Source of the DNA: Spirosoma sp.
GTDB lineage: Bacteria > Bacteroidota > Bacteroidia > Cytophagales > Spirosomataceae
DNA length: 64,000 nt
Assembly (NCBI RefSeq): GCF_026391055.1
Contig: NZ_JAPLET010000015.1
Span: 1 to 64,000 of the forward strand
Direction: 5' to 3'
Part shown: positions 35,046 through 44,080 of the stretch, piece by piece
Numbering within the stretch: position 1 is the first letter of the stretch
Layout: each line of letters opens with the position of its first letter
Notes under the pieces: generated by a model
The model's database searches: none
Seen by the model: the letters and a program-made list of their open reading frames with translations, nothing else
Told to the model about the DNA's origin: nothing
Made by a program: the position numbers and the translations under genes

Positions 35046-38000
35046 ATGATCAACAAACTCATTCTACTCACCATCACCCTTTTTACCCTGATCGCCTGCC
35101 ACAAACAACCGGACCCACTGTTTGTGAAGTTGACCGCCGAAGAAACGGGTGTCGATTTTGTGAACCGGAGTCTGGATAAGAAGAACTTCAATATCTTCAA
35201 CTACCGCAACTTCTACAACGGTGGGGGGGTGGCTATTGGCGATGTGAACAACGACGGCTTGCCCGACCTGTTTCTGACCTCCAATTTTGAGGAGAACAAA
35301 CTTTATCTAAACAAAGGAGGAATGAAGTTCACCGATGTGACGAAGCAGGCGGGTATTATCGGCAAGAAATTCTGGTCAACGGGCGTCACCTTTGCCGATG
35401 TGAACGGCGACGGGCTACTCGATATCTATGTCTGCAACTCCGGCAGTCGCGATGAGCGGGGCAATCAGTTGTACATCAATGAGGGCGTGAAGAATGGGCT
35501 TCCCGTCTTTGTCGAAAAAGCAAAGGAATACGGTTTGTGGGATGGGGGTTTTTCGACTCACGCGGCTTTTTTCGATTATGACCGCGACGGTGATCTGGAT
35601 ATGTATCTGCTCAACAACAGCTTCACACCAATGGATCGGCTGGGGTACGCCAATACGCGCGAAACACGGGATCGACTGGGAGGGCATAAGTTGTTTCTTA
35701 ACAGGAGTGAGGAGTTAGGAGTTAGCGGCCGGCGTTCCGGGAGTGAGGAGCCATCCGGCGGTAAAAAGAATGAGGGTGAGAAGAAAAGTGCCAAGATAGG
35801 CTCTGGTCCGTTGTTTGTGGATGTGTCGGAGAAGGCTGGGATTTACGGGAGTTTGATTGGCTTTGGGCTGGGCATTACCATCGGTGATGTGAACAACGAT
35901 AACTGGCTGGATATTTACATTTCCAACGATTTCTACGAACGCGATTACCTCTACATCAATAACCACGACGGCACATTCAAGGAAGATATCGAGAACGAAA
36001 TGGGCCACATTAGTCTGGCCTCTATGGGCGCCGATATTGCCGATGTGAACAACGACGGCAACCTCGATATTTTTGTAACGGACATGCTGCCCGATGACGA
36101 TTACCGGCTCAAAACGACTACCGCTTTTGAGAGCTATGAGTTGGGTAAACTCAAGGAGTCACGCGATTTCTTTTATCAGGATTCGCGCAATATGCTGCAC
36201 CTGAATAACGGCGACGGTACATTCTCGGAAATCGGACGAATGGCGGGCACATCGGCTACCGACTGGAGCTGGGGGGCTTTACTGTTCGATATGGATATGG
36301 ACGGCCGGAAGGATATTTTCGTGGCTAATGGTATCCTGAAAGACCTGACCGATCAGGATTACATGGCGTTTCTGGCTAGTAACCCCGATTTGCAGCCCAT
36401 GATCGAAGGCACAAAAAAATTCGACTATAAAGAATATGTCGATAAAATGGGGTCGCGTCCGTTGCCAAACTACGCCTTCCGGAATGAGGGTAACGGCATG
36501 AAATACGAAAACAAAGCTGCCGACTGGGGACTAGGTGAACCTTCATTTTCGAACGGGTCAGCCTATGGCGATCTGGATAACGACGGCGATCTGGACCTGG
36601 TTGTCAATAATAACGATTCGCCCGTGTCCATCTTCGCCAATACGTCGGTTGAGAAGAATCATAAAAACTTTCTGCGCGTACAACTTGATGGCTATGGCTA
36701 CAACCGGAATGCCATTGGTGCCAAAGTTTACGTGTATCAGAAAGGGGCTGACGGAAAGCCACAAACGCAGTTTTTGCAGCAAATGCCCAACCGGGGCTTC
36801 GAATCGTCGGTCGATTTGACGATGGTTTTTGGACTGGATAATAACCCGGCTATTGACTCGCTGGTCGTTATCTGGCCGGACGATATGAAACAACTCATCC
36901 GGCAGCCTAAAGTCAACACGACCCTGTCGCTGGCGTATAAAAATGCCGATCAACGAGCGTTATTCAACGCACCAGCCATACCGGGAGAACGGCTGTTTCA
37001 GGACATAACAGAGTCATCGAAGCTGAATTACGTGCATAAAGAAAACGAGTTTGTCGATTATGACCGCGACGGTTTATTAAAGCAGATGCTATCGCGCGAA
37101 GGCCCTGCGCTGGCCGTTGGCGACATCAATGGCGACGGGCTCGATGACGTATTCTTGGGCGGAGCCGTCGATATGCCCCGTTCCTTGTATGTTCAGCGGG
37201 CTGATGGAACATTCTATCTTCAGAAACAGCCCTTTTTACTGGACGCCATTTATACCGAAGATGTAGCCGCCACTTTCTTCGATGCTGATGGCGACAAAGA
37301 CCTGGATTTGTATGTAGCCACTGGGGGTAATGAATTTGCCGACTCGACGTATACGGCCGACCGTTTATACCTCAACGATGGAAAAGGGAATCTTACCTGG
37401 AACAGGGCCCTGCCCCGAACCCTGGCTAATAACTCCTGCGTGGTTGCGGCAGATTTTGACCTCGATGGCGATCAGGACCTGTTTGTGGGAGCGCGTATGA
37501 ATTCGGGTCGATACGGCCAAAGTCCAGACCAGTTGCTGTTGGTAAACGATGGCAAGGGCAACTTTCGAAAAGCAACCAGGGAGCTGATGCCCTTTTCGGC
37601 GAACATCGGTATGGTTACGGATGCTGTCTGGACCGATATTGATCATGATCGCTACCCAGATCTAGTACTGGTGGGTGACTGGATGCCCATCACCGTTCTG
37701 AGGAACAAGCGAGGAAAAGGGTTCGAACAGGTTGATAGCGAAACGTTGGCCAATTCGGGTGGTTGGTGGAATACCATACATGCGGCCGATCTGGACAATG
37801 ACGGCGATACAGATTTCATAGTTGGAAATCTGGGCCTTAATAGCCGTATGGTGGCCTCGGTCGCTGAACCGGCTCACTTGTACAGCAATGATTTTGATCA
37901 GAATGGGTCGTACGATCAAATCATCACCTGCTTTAGACCTACTACCGATGGCCGCGATGGAACAGTAGAAACCCGCGAATGCGTAATGGTTCAAAAGCCA

Positions 38001-38507
38001 GATTTACAGAAGCGTATTCCATCCATTAAAACCAAATACCTCAAGCATGTTGATTACGCCAAAGCAAGTTTTGACGATATTTTCTCTGCTCAGCAACGGC
38101 AGGGAATGACTGTAAGAACGGTACAAACGGCCGAAACATCGGTGCTGATCAATGATGGTAAGGGAAACTTTACACGGAAGGCGTTACCCGTGCAGGCGCA
38201 AACCTCGCCGATTCATGCCATTCTCACCGGCGACTATAATGGCGATGGCAAACAGGACATTCTGCTGGCCGGTAATTTCTTCGATGTACTGACCGAAGTA
38301 GGGCGCTATGATGCCAATTATGGCTTGCTCTTAACCGGTGATGGTAAAGGTGCTTTTGTGGCGACAAAACCCGCTCAGACCGGCTTTTTTGTACGAGGGC
38401 AAGTTCGCCGGATGACCGCCGGGCGCGGTGCGAATGGAAAATCCTTTGTTGTACTGGCGAAGAATAACGATAAAGCGCAAATTTTTGTACCCTTAAAAGG
38501 AAACTAG
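35046..38507 (+). CDS. FG-GAP/VCBS-repeat ASPIC-UnbV lipoprotein (module 1)
   Basis: 1153 residues from ATG 35046; an earlier open start at 34932 would overlap susD and lacks a signal. Lipoprotein signal MINKLILLTITLFTLIAC. Two beta-propeller-like sets of FG-GAP/VCBS repeats carry Ca-binding loops (VNNDGLPDLF, VNGDGLLDIY, YDRDGDLDMYL, LDNDGDLDLV; then INGDGLDDVF, ADGDKDLDLY, LDGDQDLFVG). Between them lies an ASPIC/UnbV domain (NRNAIGAKVYVYQ, NRGFESSVDL, PAIDSLVVIWPDD). This is the CRTAC1-like family, presumably exposed on the cell surface. Residues about 220-256 are a low-complexity insert from a dispersed element. It shares domain order with the genes at 44081 and 47621. Function unknown. 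Confidence 0.9.
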   Translation: MINKLILLTITLFTLIACHKQPDPLFVKLTAEETGVDFVNRSLDKKNFNIFNYRNFYNGGGVAIGDVNNDGLPDLFLTSNFEENKLYLNKGGMKFTDVTKQAGIIGKKFWSTGVTFADVNGDGLLDIYVCNSGSRDERGNQLYINEGVKNGLPVFVEKAKEYGLWDGGFSTHAAFFDYDRDGDLDMYLLNNSFTPMDRLGYANTRETRDRLGGHKLFLNRSEELGVSGRRSGSEEPSGGKKNEGEKKSAKIGSGPLFVDVSEKAGIYGSLIGFGLGITIGDVNNDNWLDIYISNDFYERDYLYINNHDGTFKEDIENEMGHISLASMGADIADVNNDGNLDIFVTDMLPDDDYRLKTTTAFESYELGKLKESRDFFYQDSRNMLHLNNGDGTFSEIGRMAGTSATDWSWGALLFDMDMDGRKDIFVANGILKDLTDQDYMAFLASNPDLQPMIEGTKKFDYKEYVDKMGSRPLPNYAFRNEGNGMKYENKAADWGLGEPSFSNGSAYGDLDNDGDLDLVVNNNDSPVSIFANTSVEKNHKNFLRVQLDGYGYNRNAIGAKVYVYQKGADGKPQTQFLQQMPNRGFESSVDLTMVFGLDNNPAIDSLVVIWPDDMKQLIRQPKVNTTLSLAYKNADQRALFNAPAIPGERLFQDITESSKLNYVHKENEFVDYDRDGLLKQMLSREGPALAVGDINGDGLDDVFLGGAVDMPRSLYVQRADGTFYLQKQPFLLDAIYTEDVAATFFDADGDKDLDLYVATGGNEFADSTYTADRLYLNDGKGNLTWNRALPRTLANNSCVVAADFDLDGDQDLFVGARMNSGRYGQSPDQLLLVNDGKGNFRKATRELMPFSANIGMVTDAVWTDIDHDRYPDLVLVGDWMPITVLRNKRGKGFEQVDSETLANSGGWWNTIHAADLDNDGDTDFIVGNLGLNSRMVASVAEPAHLYSNDFDQNGSYDQIITCFRPTTDGRDGTVETRECVMVQKPDLQKRIPSIKTKYLKHVDYAKASFDDIFSAQQRQGMTVRTVQTAETSVLINDGKGNFTRKALPVQAQTSPIHAILTGDYNGDGKQDILLAGNFFDVLTEVGRYDANYGLLLTGDGKGAFVATKPAQTGFFVRGQVRRMTAGRGANGKSFVVLAKNNDKAQIFVPLKGN
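35703..35764 (+). repeat. Dispersed element in frame in FG-GAP lipoprotein 1
   Basis: Contains AGGAGTGAGGAGTTAGGAGT, a GCGGCCGGCGTTCCGG spacer and the core GAGTGAGGAGCCATCCGGCG (35741). The reading frame stays open, giving RSEELGVSGRRSGSEEPSGG. It uses AGG for Arg, unlike the CGN-rich surroundings. The third paralogue (47621) lacks this segment. Confidence 0.7.
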
Positions 38508-38931
38508 AATCGATGGTATGTGGGTGATGTTCTGGAGCCTGTCATGAGCAGGTGTAACCATTGTTTGTATCCAGTGATATGTTATGCTTACCAATTCACT
38601 ATCAGCGTAGAATTGACCGAAACTACGCTCCACTGAAAAATAGCGGATGGTATACATTTATTGTGATTTAGACTCATAATAAACGTATACGTATACAGTG
38701 AGCTGATTTTAGGGTAAACCCTAAAAAAAGTTTACAGGAAATACTTAAAATATAAGGCTCTGATATTTATATAAAAAACACAAAATAAAATTTATTAAAA
38801 TCTATAGTTATTCTTGTTAATCAAGCATATAAAAGATATTTAATATAAGCATAATCCTGTTTATGTTATAATTTTTAACATTATTTATGACTCAATATTA
38901 ACGTCGTCTGAGCTAATATTGACTACTTAGA
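38508..38931. other. AT-rich non-coding gap upstream of module 2
   Basis: About 420 bases, AT-rich from 38640 onward, with stops in all frames. TAGATTTG at 38928-38935 matches the Bacteroidota -7 consensus TAnnTTTG and overlaps the first block of the shared signature. Nothing else is evident. Confidence 0.65.
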
Positions 38932-38995
38932 TTTGTATTTCCGTATTAACATGATGTAATTCGCAGATTGATTAAGGATTAGTTCTATAATTTCT
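38932..38995 (+). promoter_or_regulatory. Conserved three-block signature upstream of susC 2
   Basis: Blocks TTTGTATTT (38932), GATGTAATTCGC (38953) and CTATAATTTCT (38985), the same order and spacing as upstream of susC 1. The region from the last block to the start codon is 133 bases, against 132 in module 1. TAGATTTG at 38928 overlaps the first block and fits a -7 promoter element. Confidence 0.65.
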
Positions 38996-39127
38996 AGCCA
39001 AGTTGATAGAAATAGGATGGCAAATTCATCAAATGCCTCGGAGTTTATACTACTAACTAAACAGTGTTTATAGAATATGCTTCTCCTGAATCAGGAATCA
39101 CAATCCATTCATTTTTACAAAAAACCT

Positions 39128-42100
39128 ATGATGAACAACTCCTACAAAATGAACCACTTTTGTGGCTACGTAGGTCAGGTTGGTGAACGCCAACCCCAGT
39201 CAGTCAAACGGAAAGCGTTGGTTAGCTTTCTGTCGATGCTGGTAATGGTGCTACTGCTGAGCAATTCGGCAGCATGGGCACAAGGCCGTACTGTTACGGG
39301 TAAAGTGACCGATCCGGCGGGTACAGCGTTGCCCGGTGTGAGTGTGCAGTTGAAAGGTACGCAGCGTGGCACCAACACCGACGCTGATGGCAAGTATTCG
39401 CTGGCCAACGTGCCAGACAATGCAACGCTTGTTCTGAGCTTTATTGGTTATACCTCGCAGGAGGTTGTTGTAGGAAACCGGTCAACGGTTGACGTAAAAT
39501 TATCGGACGACACCAAAGCACTCGACGAAGTTGTCGTGGTGGGTTATGGTACGGCTAAACGGAAAGACCTGACCGGCTCTGTGGTGCAGGTATCAGCAAA
39601 AGATTTTAACGCAGGCGTTAACCCTAACCCACTGCAAGCCATTCAGGGTAAAGTGGCCGGCCTGGTTATTACGTCACCTTCGGGCGACCCCAACCAGCAG
39701 CCAACTGTTCGTTTGCGCGGTTATACCTCGCTGGCGGGTGGTTCGGACCCCTTGTATGTAGTGGATGGTATGATTGGTGTACCTATTAACACCATCTCTC
39801 CTTCCGACATCGAGTCGATGGACGTACTGAAAGACGCTTCTGCAGCCGCTATTTATGGCTCACGGGCGGCTAACGGCGTTATCCTCATCACCACCAAGCG
39901 TGGTAAGTCGGGTAAAACAACGGTTTCGTTCAATAACTACGTAGGTGTATCGACTATTTCCCGCCGGTATGAAATGCTGGACGCCCAGGGATATCGGGAT
40001 GCTGTTTCGCAAATCAAAGGCGCGGCTTCGTTAAACGATAAGCAGCGTTTTCCGGACGGTAACTACAATACCGACTGGACGAAGGAAGTTACGCAGAACG
40101 GAACCGTTAACAACCACGATCTGTCGATTGCGGGTGGTTCACCAACGTTCAGCTACCGGGGATCGCTCAACTACATCAACCAGAACGGTATCATCAAAAA
40201 AACGGGTCTGGATCGTTTAACGGGGCGTATCAACCTCGACCAGAAGGCATTCGACAACCGATTGAACGTTCAGTATAACCTGTCGTACTCAGAAACCAAC
40301 AAGAAGTATGACAGCGGTATCATTGGCCGTGCCGTTACGTTCCTGCCAACCTTGCCTGTACGCAATGCCAATGGCTCATATTATGAAGTAGGCGGCAGCT
40401 TTGACCTCTTCAATCCGGTGGCTATGCTGGAAAATGTCATCAACAACGGCGTACAACGGTATCTGCAGGGTGGTATGAACCTGCGCTACGAGATTCTGGA
40501 CGGATTGACGGTGGGCGTAAACGGTCAGATACAGCGGGACAATACCGTTGATAACTTCTACACCAATCCAGCAATCAAAGCCTATGCCGCCAACAATGGT
40601 CGTGCAAGCCGGACTTTTAAAGAAAGCAATACAAAATTGTTGGAGTTAACGGCTAACTACGCCAAAGGATTTGGTAATCAAAACAGCAACTACTCATTAC
40701 TGGGTGGCTACTCGTTCCAAAACTTTGATAACGATGGCTTTACGGCGGCTAACTCAGGCTTTGTAACCAGCGATATCAACTATAGCAACCTGGGCTTAGG
40801 TTCGGGTACGCTGGTGAACCCTGGTAACAACTACGCTACGTCTTACCGCAACAACTCGAAGCTGATTTCCTTCTTTGGACGGGCTGCGTTAAATCTGAAC
40901 GATAAATACAACGTAACCGCTACGATTCGTCGGGATGGCAGTTCTAAATTCGGTGCCAACAACAAGTGGGGCGTATTCCCATCGGTTGGTGCTGGTTGGA
41001 CCATCACCAACGAGTCGTTCTTCCCAAAAGGCAACACACTTAACTTCCTGAAACTGCGTGCCGGTTGGGGACAAACGGGTAACTCGGAAGGTATCGCGGC
41101 CTATAACTCCATTCAGTTGTATGGTCAGAAAGGTACCTATTACGATGGTACGCTGGGCGACTTTCTGCCAGGCTATGGTATTACCCAGAATGCTAACCCC
41201 AACCTGAAGTGGGAAGTACTGACCACCTCGAACATTGGTCTAGACTTCCAATTGCTGGGTGGCCGGTTCTCGGGTACGGTTGAGTACTACAACAAGCTGA
41301 CCAAAGACATGCTATACCCTTACTCGGTACCCGCAGATGGTGTTACCTATTTCACCAACACGATCCTGGCCAACGTAGGGTCGATGCGTAACAGCGGATT
41401 TGAGTTGTCTTTCGGCGGTGATGTAATCCAGAAGGGTAATTTCTCCTGGAACTCACGGGTTGTAGGTGCTTACAACAAAAACACAATCGTTTCGCTCTCG
41501 AATGATCAGTTTAACAATGGACAGGTTCGTTTTAACGCGTTCAACGGTCGTGGTCTGTCCGATGTGTTTGCATCTTACCTGACACCGGGTCAGTCGCTGG
41601 GCGAGTTCAACAACGTGCCTACCTTTACGGGCGCTTACTCGGCTGATGGCCAGCCCCTGCTGAAAGCTGCCTCGGGCGATACACCGGTAACGGACGTGTC
41701 GAAAGCCGATGCCGCTGCCGCTGTAACGGCCGGAAACCCATTGAAGCAGGGTAACCCACAGCCGTTCCTGAACGCTTCGTTTATCAACACCTTCCGTTAC
41801 AAAGGATTTGACGTATACTTCCAGGTGCGTGGTACGTTTGGGAATACGATCCTGAATGCCATCCGGTCTAACCTGCTCATTCCGGGTTCGATTCTGGAAA
41901 CCAACATGCTGAAAGGTGTAACGGATTATCCTAAAAACTACGGCGTAAACGTGCTGTCGACCAACTGGCTGGAAAACGGTTCATTTGTTCGCTTCGATAA
42001 CTGGCAGATTGGCTACAACATTCCTCTGCCAGCCAGCAAGTACATCACGAACGCCCGGATTTATGCCGGTGGTAACAACCTGTTCATCATTACCAAATAC

Positions 42101-42265
42101 AAAGGCATTGATCCTGAACTACAGGTGAAGGCCGATTTGCAAACGAATAATGCCGGTGTCATTCAGCAGGCCCCTAACTCAGTTGGTATGGATGGGGGTG
42201 GATATGGAAACATCGTTTATCCAAAAACACGCACATTCCAGTTAGGCGTTAACCTGACGTTCTAA
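39128..42265 (+). CDS. SusC/RagA family TonB-linked outer membrane protein (module 2)
   Basis: 1045 residues from ATG 39128. The frame opens 17 codons earlier at 39077, but the chosen start (MMNNSYKMNHFCGYVG) aligns with susC 1 and both are preceded by AAAAAACCT. Signal peptide MLVMVLLLSNSAAWAQ, regulatory-like domain TVTGKVTDPAGTALPGVSVQ, SusC signature ALDEVVVVGYGTAKRKDLTG, and SMDVLKDASAAAIYGSRAAN followed by GVILITTKRG. The barrel ends QLGVNLTF. It is a clear paralogue of susC 1 in the N-terminal third, with a more divergent barrel, which suggests a different or modified ligand. Confidence 0.95.
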   Translation: MMNNSYKMNHFCGYVGQVGERQPQSVKRKALVSFLSMLVMVLLLSNSAAWAQGRTVTGKVTDPAGTALPGVSVQLKGTQRGTNTDADGKYSLANVPDNATLVLSFIGYTSQEVVVGNRSTVDVKLSDDTKALDEVVVVGYGTAKRKDLTGSVVQVSAKDFNAGVNPNPLQAIQGKVAGLVITSPSGDPNQQPTVRLRGYTSLAGGSDPLYVVDGMIGVPINTISPSDIESMDVLKDASAAAIYGSRAANGVILITTKRGKSGKTTVSFNNYVGVSTISRRYEMLDAQGYRDAVSQIKGAASLNDKQRFPDGNYNTDWTKEVTQNGTVNNHDLSIAGGSPTFSYRGSLNYINQNGIIKKTGLDRLTGRINLDQKAFDNRLNVQYNLSYSETNKKYDSGIIGRAVTFLPTLPVRNANGSYYEVGGSFDLFNPVAMLENVINNGVQRYLQGGMNLRYEILDGLTVGVNGQIQRDNTVDNFYTNPAIKAYAANNGRASRTFKESNTKLLELTANYAKGFGNQNSNYSLLGGYSFQNFDNDGFTAANSGFVTSDINYSNLGLGSGTLVNPGNNYATSYRNNSKLISFFGRAALNLNDKYNVTATIRRDGSSKFGANNKWGVFPSVGAGWTITNESFFPKGNTLNFLKLRAGWGQTGNSEGIAAYNSIQLYGQKGTYYDGTLGDFLPGYGITQNANPNLKWEVLTTSNIGLDFQLLGGRFSGTVEYYNKLTKDMLYPYSVPADGVTYFTNTILANVGSMRNSGFELSFGGDVIQKGNFSWNSRVVGAYNKNTIVSLSNDQFNNGQVRFNAFNGRGLSDVFASYLTPGQSLGEFNNVPTFTGAYSADGQPLLKAASGDTPVTDVSKADAAAAVTAGNPLKQGNPQPFLNASFINTFRYKGFDVYFQVRGTFGNTILNAIRSNLLIPGSILETNMLKGVTDYPKNYGVNVLSTNWLENGSFVRFDNWQIGYNIPLPASKYITNARIYAGGNNLFIITKYKGIDPELQVKADLQTNNAGVIQQAPNSVGMDGGGYGNIVYPKTRTFQLGVNLTF

Positions 42266-42273
42266 GTTAATCC

Positions 42274-42319
42274 GTTAATAGGCTGGCTGTTATGTGAAAG
42301 AAATGGCCAGTCTATTAAC
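42274..42319 (+). other. Intercistronic hairpin between susC 2 and susD 2
   Basis: Arms GTTAATAGGCTGGC and GCCAGTCTATTAAC (one mismatch) with a loop of about 18 bases. It lies just after the susC stop, as in module 1. T-tract is poor, so attenuation or mRNA stabilising is as likely as termination. Confidence 0.55.
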
Positions 42320-42393
42320 TCTGTTTGCGTAGACTCATCGTTAGTACCTATTTATATACTGACGCTGTAACTAGTTAACCATCAAAAACTTCT

Positions 42394-43875
42394 ATGAAAC
42401 AAATAAATATAAAATTGCTTCTGGGCTGCTCGGCGCTGATGCTCGCAGGCCAGTCCTGTACGGATTTGACCGAGACAACCTACGACGTTATTCCAACCAG
42501 CAGCACCTTCGGTAGCACACCCGCACAGGCGGCTGCACTGATTGGTCCTCTCTACAACGGACTGGGTGATTATTACGGAAACATGTCCAACCTGAATACA
42601 ACCACGGATGAGCAGATCGTGCCAACCCGGGGTGGTGACTGGAAAGACGGTGATAACTGGAAACGTTTGTATCAGCACACCTGGGACCCCATTACCGACA
42701 ACGGTCAGTTCAACGGCCCCTGGAACTGGTGCTACAACAACATCACCAGTATCAACCAGCAGTTAGGTACTGTTACGGATGTCAATACCAAAGCTGAGTT
42801 GCGGGCTCTGCGGGCATTTTTCCATTATCAGGCCATGGACCTGTTTGGTAATGTCATTATTTCTGACGCCGTTGGCGCTGCTACACCGAAGCAAAGCACA
42901 CGGGCCGATGTATTCGCCTGGGTCGAAAAAGAGCTGCTGGCGGTCTATCCAAGCCTGAGTGATGTATCAGGTGGTTCGTATTATGGACGGATGAACAAGT
43001 ACGTAGCCGATATGATTCTGGCTAAAATGTATTTGAACGCACAGGTATATACGGGTACCCCTCGTTGGGCCGATGCCATCACGCGCTGCACGAGCATAAT
43101 TTCGTCGGGTAAATTCCAGATTTCCGGAGACTACCTCAGTAACTTCTCTACCCAGAACCAGAATTCTCAGGAAACGATTCTGGCAACTCCTTTTGATAAA
43201 TCAAAACGGGGCGGGATGAACGTACAAATGAAAACGCTTCACTACCTGAACCAGTTGACCTATAACATTGGTACAGCTCCCTGGAACGGCTGGGCAACGG
43301 TAACGGAGTTCTATAACTCGTTTGATGATAAGGATGTCCGGAAGAAGCAGTGGATCGTTGGTCAGCAATTTGATGCTGCCGGTAAACCCTTGAAGGATGA
43401 CGCCCTGGACATGGTATTCCGTCCCGAAATCGAATCGTTTACATTCGATGCCGGTGCCAATGGTCGTTTGGCCGGTGCTCGTAGCCAGAAATACGAAATC
43501 CAGAAGAACAACTCATTTACCGATCAGGACAACGATTTCGTAGTCTACCGCTTAGCCGACGTGTACATGATGCGTGGGGAAGCTAACTTCCGTTTAGGCA
43601 ATGTGGGCGCTGCTTTGCCCGATTTCAACATTGTTCGCAAGCGGGCGGGTATGCCGGATTATACCAGCGCTACCCTGACACTGGACGAAATTCTCGCTGA
43701 GCGTGGTCGTGAACTGGCGTGGGAGCAACACCGCCGTCAGGATCTGATCCGTTTCGGACAGTTCACCAAGGCATGGCGCTTCAAACCTGCTTCGCAGGCG
43801 TTCCGTCAACTGTTCCCAATACCAAAGGATCAGCTGTCGCTGAACCCGAACCTGAAACAGAATCCTGGTTACTAA
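42394..43875 (+). CDS. RagB/SusD family nutrient-uptake lipoprotein (module 2)
   Basis: 493 residues. Lipoprotein signal MKQINIKLLLGCSALMLAGQ ending at SC (lipobox GQSC). SusD hallmarks: AAALIGPLYNGLGDYYGNMS, KRLYQHTWDPITDNGQ, helical repeats (LRALRAFFHYQAMDLFGNVI), and the C-terminal ILAERGRELAWEQHRRQDLI and NPNLKQNPGY. It follows susC 2 by 128 bases and is its lid/ligand-binding partner. Related to susD 1 but clearly divergent. Confidence 0.93.
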   Translation: MKQINIKLLLGCSALMLAGQSCTDLTETTYDVIPTSSTFGSTPAQAAALIGPLYNGLGDYYGNMSNLNTTTDEQIVPTRGGDWKDGDNWKRLYQHTWDPITDNGQFNGPWNWCYNNITSINQQLGTVTDVNTKAELRALRAFFHYQAMDLFGNVIISDAVGAATPKQSTRADVFAWVEKELLAVYPSLSDVSGGSYYGRMNKYVADMILAKMYLNAQVYTGTPRWADAITRCTSIISSGKFQISGDYLSNFSTQNQNSQETILATPFDKSKRGGMNVQMKTLHYLNQLTYNIGTAPWNGWATVTEFYNSFDDKDVRKKQWIVGQQFDAAGKPLKDDALDMVFRPEIESFTFDAGANGRLAGARSQKYEIQKNNSFTDQDNDFVVYRLADVYMMRGEANFRLGNVGAALPDFNIVRKRAGMPDYTSATLTLDEILAERGRELAWEQHRRQDLIRFGQFTKAWRFKPASQAFRQLFPIPKDQLSLNPNLKQNPGY

Positions 43876-43990
43876 TTTTCCTGATATGGAATGAAAACGA
43901 GCAGGCTCATTCGGGTCTGCTCGTTTCATTTCTGACTGATTAAAAGCCTATTAATCATATTTGTGCCGTGTAAGAACTTATCCAATTAGT

Positions 43991-43998
43991 TATCTTTG
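43991..43998 (+). promoter_or_regulatory. Candidate -7 promoter element TATCTTTG
   Basis: Matches TAnnTTTG exactly, 82 bases before the ATG of the FG-GAP lipoprotein gene. A -33 TTG at the usual distance is not clear. It suggests that this gene has its own promoter. Confidence 0.4.
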
Positions 43999-44080
43999 TA
44001 GTCCCGATTTCCTAAAATAACCCTCCTGAAAAATAACTTGTCTTAACGATAACTTTCTTATAATTCACGTACCTGTGCTA

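Noticed and set aside
39077-39127. Upstream start of susC 2 (MLLLNQESQ...)
   Set aside because: The start at 39128 aligns with susC 1 and shares its preceding leader sequence.
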